A DNA stretch of 6,563 nt. Source: JBBRHH01 sp038222915. Lineage in GTDB: Bacteria; Planctomycetota; Phycisphaerae; Tepidisphaerales; Tepidisphaeraceae. A model generated the notes under the pieces. That model ran no database searches. It was not told where the DNA came from and saw only the letters and a program-made list of their open reading frames with translations. The DNA lies in contig JBBRHH010000358.1 of assembly GCA_038222915.1 (NCBI GenBank), positions 1 to 6,563 on the forward strand, read 5' to 3'. Both the position numbers and the translations under genes were made by a program. Positions within the stretch are counted from its first letter, which is position 1, and each line of letters begins with the position of its first letter. Shown here piece by piece: positions 5,632-6,563 of this stretch.

Positions 5632-6438
5632 TTGCGAACCATCGCCCACATTTCGGATCTCCACTTCGGCCGCGTCGACGATCGCGTCGTCGAGGGCCTG
5701 CTGGCCGATCTGGAGATCCTCGAGCCAACGCTGCTCGTCGTCAGCGGCGATTTCACCCAGCGCGCCCGGCGCGGCCAGTTTGCGGCCGCCCGCGCATTTC
5801 TTGACCGCATTGCGTCGCCAAAAATTCTCATCCCCGGCAATCACGACATTCCATTCTATGACTTTACGCGCCGATTCTTCTCGCCGCTGGGCCGATACCA
5901 ACGCTACATCACCGATGATCTCACCCCGTTCTTTCAGGACGACGAGATCGCGGTTCTGGGCATCAACACGGCGCGGTCGCTGGCCTTTCAGGGCGGCCGG
6001 ATTTCGCATGTGCAGATCGACCAGGTGAAATCGCATTTCATGGCGGTTCCGCCGGATCACTTCAAGGTGTTGGTGACGCATCACCCGTTTATCCCGCCGC
6101 CCGAAGACTCGACACTCGCGCTGGTTGGCCGGGCTGGTCTTGCCATTCATGCCCTGGACGACTGCGGGGTCGATCTTCTCCTCGCCGGCCATCTCCATCT
6201 GGGCTACACCGGCGATGCGCGCGCGTATTATCTCCCCATCAAGCGCTCTATCCTCGTCGCCCAGGCGGGCACCGCCACCTCCACCCGTCGCCGGGGCGAG
6301 CCGAACAACTACAACGTCATCTCCATTGATCTGCCCACCGTCACCTTTGAACTGCGCGGCTGGGACGGCGGCAAATTCCTCCCACACAGCGTAACCCGTT
6401 ATCTTCAGGTGGAAACGGATTGGCGTCGCGTGGAGTAA
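5632..6438 (+). CDS. Calcineurin-like metallophosphoesterase (TTG start)
   Basis: A 268-residue cytoplasmic phosphoesterase with all family metal-ligand motifs in order: D9-x-H11 in H-I-S-D-L-H-F-G, G39-D40, G69-N70-H71-D72, H150-H151 in V-T-H-H-P, and G186-H187-L-H189. A di-metal active site hydrolysing phosphomonoesters or phosphodiesters is therefore expected. The general layout resembles CpdA-type cyclic-nucleotide phosphodiesterases, but other substrates, including lipid-linked phosphates, cannot be excluded. No signal peptide or membrane segment is seen. The TTG at 5632 directly follows the kinase TGA. It is the only start that keeps the D-L-H motif near residue 10, and GAAAGG at 5616-5621, inside the kinase gene, may serve as its ribosome site. 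Zero spacing suggests translational coupling and a shared pathway with the lipid kinase. From memory, this phosphoesterase subfamily is often found beside lipid kinases. Confidence 0.9.
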   Translation: MRTIAHISDLHFGRVDDRVVEGLLADLEILEPTLLVVSGDFTQRARRGQFAAARAFLDRIASPKILIPGNHDIPFYDFTRRFFSPLGRYQRYITDDLTPFFQDDEIAVLGINTARSLAFQGGRISHVQIDQVKSHFMAVPPDHFKVLVTHHPFIPPPEDSTLALVGRAGLAIHALDDCGVDLLLAGHLHLGYTGDARAYYLPIKRSILVAQAGTATSTRRRGEPNNYNVISIDLPTVTFELRGWDGGKFLPHSVTRYLQVETDWRRVE

Positions 6439-6442
6439 TCTG

Positions 6443-6471
6443 TTGTGTTCGTGCGAATGAATGGGTATTAG
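6443..6471 (+). promoter_or_regulatory. Weak candidate promoter for the gene at 6504
   Basis: TTGTGT (6443-6448, 3 of 6 to TTGACA) and TATTAG (6466-6471, 4 of 6 to TATAAT) are separated by 17 nt. They lie just after the phosphoesterase stop and about 32 nt before the next ATG. The boxes are weak matches, so the downstream gene may instead be read from upstream. No terminator hairpin with a T-run is visible between 6439 and 6503. Confidence 0.22.
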
Positions 6472-6491
6472 TTGGGTGTCACAAAATAGGC

Positions 6492-6497
6492 AGGAGG
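6492..6497 (+). promoter_or_regulatory. Strong ribosome binding site for the gene at 6504
   Basis: A perfect AGGAGG sits 6 nt before the ATG at 6504. It is the best Shine-Dalgarno match in the window and is the main reason to accept the short partial frame that follows as a real gene. Confidence 0.7.
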
Positions 6498-6503
6498 CGG
6501 CCC

Positions 6504-6563
6504 ATGCCGGAAAACGAATTGCAGCGGCTTTATCGAGAGACCATGCTGAGCTGTTTATGTGGA
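6504..6563 (+). CDS. Unrecognised protein, first 20 codons (3' truncated by window)
   Basis: An open frame of exactly 20 codons runs to the window edge, beginning M-P-E-N-E-L-Q-R-L-Y-R-E-T-M-L-S-C-L-C-G. The start is supported by the strong AGGAGG 6 nt upstream. The first residues look like a charged amphipathic helix followed by a Cys-x-x-x-type pair (C17 and C19). There is no signal peptide in what is visible. This is too little to assign a family or function. It lies 65 nt after the phosphoesterase on the same strand. Confidence 0.6.
   Translation, partial: MPENELQRLYRETMLSCLCG

Noticed and set aside
5044..6387. Antisense open frame (447 codons) spanning the kinase and phosphoesterase
   Set aside because: It crosses two well-supported genes with intact motifs and shows no family resemblance; it is a by-product of strong third-position GC bias.

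Overview
The window is a GC-rich (roughly 60%), gene-dense bacterial chromosomal segment with short intergenic gaps. A secreted subtilase ending in a VPEP / hydrophobic / RRRK tail (PEP-CTERM, the exosortase sorting signal) implies a diderm with an exosortase system. That signal, an exported C45-family lipoprotein, and two genes without a Shine-Dalgarno sequence fit Planctomycetota (Phycisphaerae-like) or a PVC relative such as Verrucomicrobiota. This taxonomic guess is moderate to low confidence. I see no rRNA, tRNA, CRISPR array, insertion sequence or phage gene.

Layout. (1) 1-545, plus strand: C-terminal part of a PPP-like metallophosphoesterase, cut by the window edge. (2) 552-1364, minus strand, convergent with it and 6 nt away: a VOC (glyoxalase-fold) protein that appears to have lost its metal ligands and carries a C-terminal region made of two copies of a ~57-residue module. 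(3) 1365-1552: a divergent intergenic region with an AT-rich 25-bp dyad and a good promoter facing right. (4) 1553-3436, plus: secreted PEP-CTERM S8 peptidase with an intact Asp/His/Asn/Ser set and a ~115-residue Asp/Asn/Gly-rich insertion before the catalytic serine. (5) 3548-4669, plus: lipoprotein of the C45 / acyl-CoA:6-APA acyltransferase-like Ntn-hydrolase family, with its own candidate promoter. (6) 4735-5631, plus: diacylglycerol kinase-family lipid kinase, preceded by a hairpin just before its ATG. (7) 5632-6438, plus: calcineurin-like phosphoesterase whose TTG start directly follows the kinase stop. (8) 6504 to the edge, plus: the first 20 codons of an unrecognised gene with a strong ribosome binding site.

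Genes 5-7 of this list run in one direction with gaps of 65 and 0 nt, and may be one transcript. An exported amide hydrolase or acyltransferase of the fold that includes ceramidases, followed by a lipid kinase and a phosphoesterase, suggests a lipid or N-acyl-amide turnover cassette. This is an inference; no substrate can be read from sequence. I do not see a clearly new defence or mobile system. The most unusual items are the VOC fusion with duplicated modules, the insertion in the subtilase, and the possible lipid cassette.
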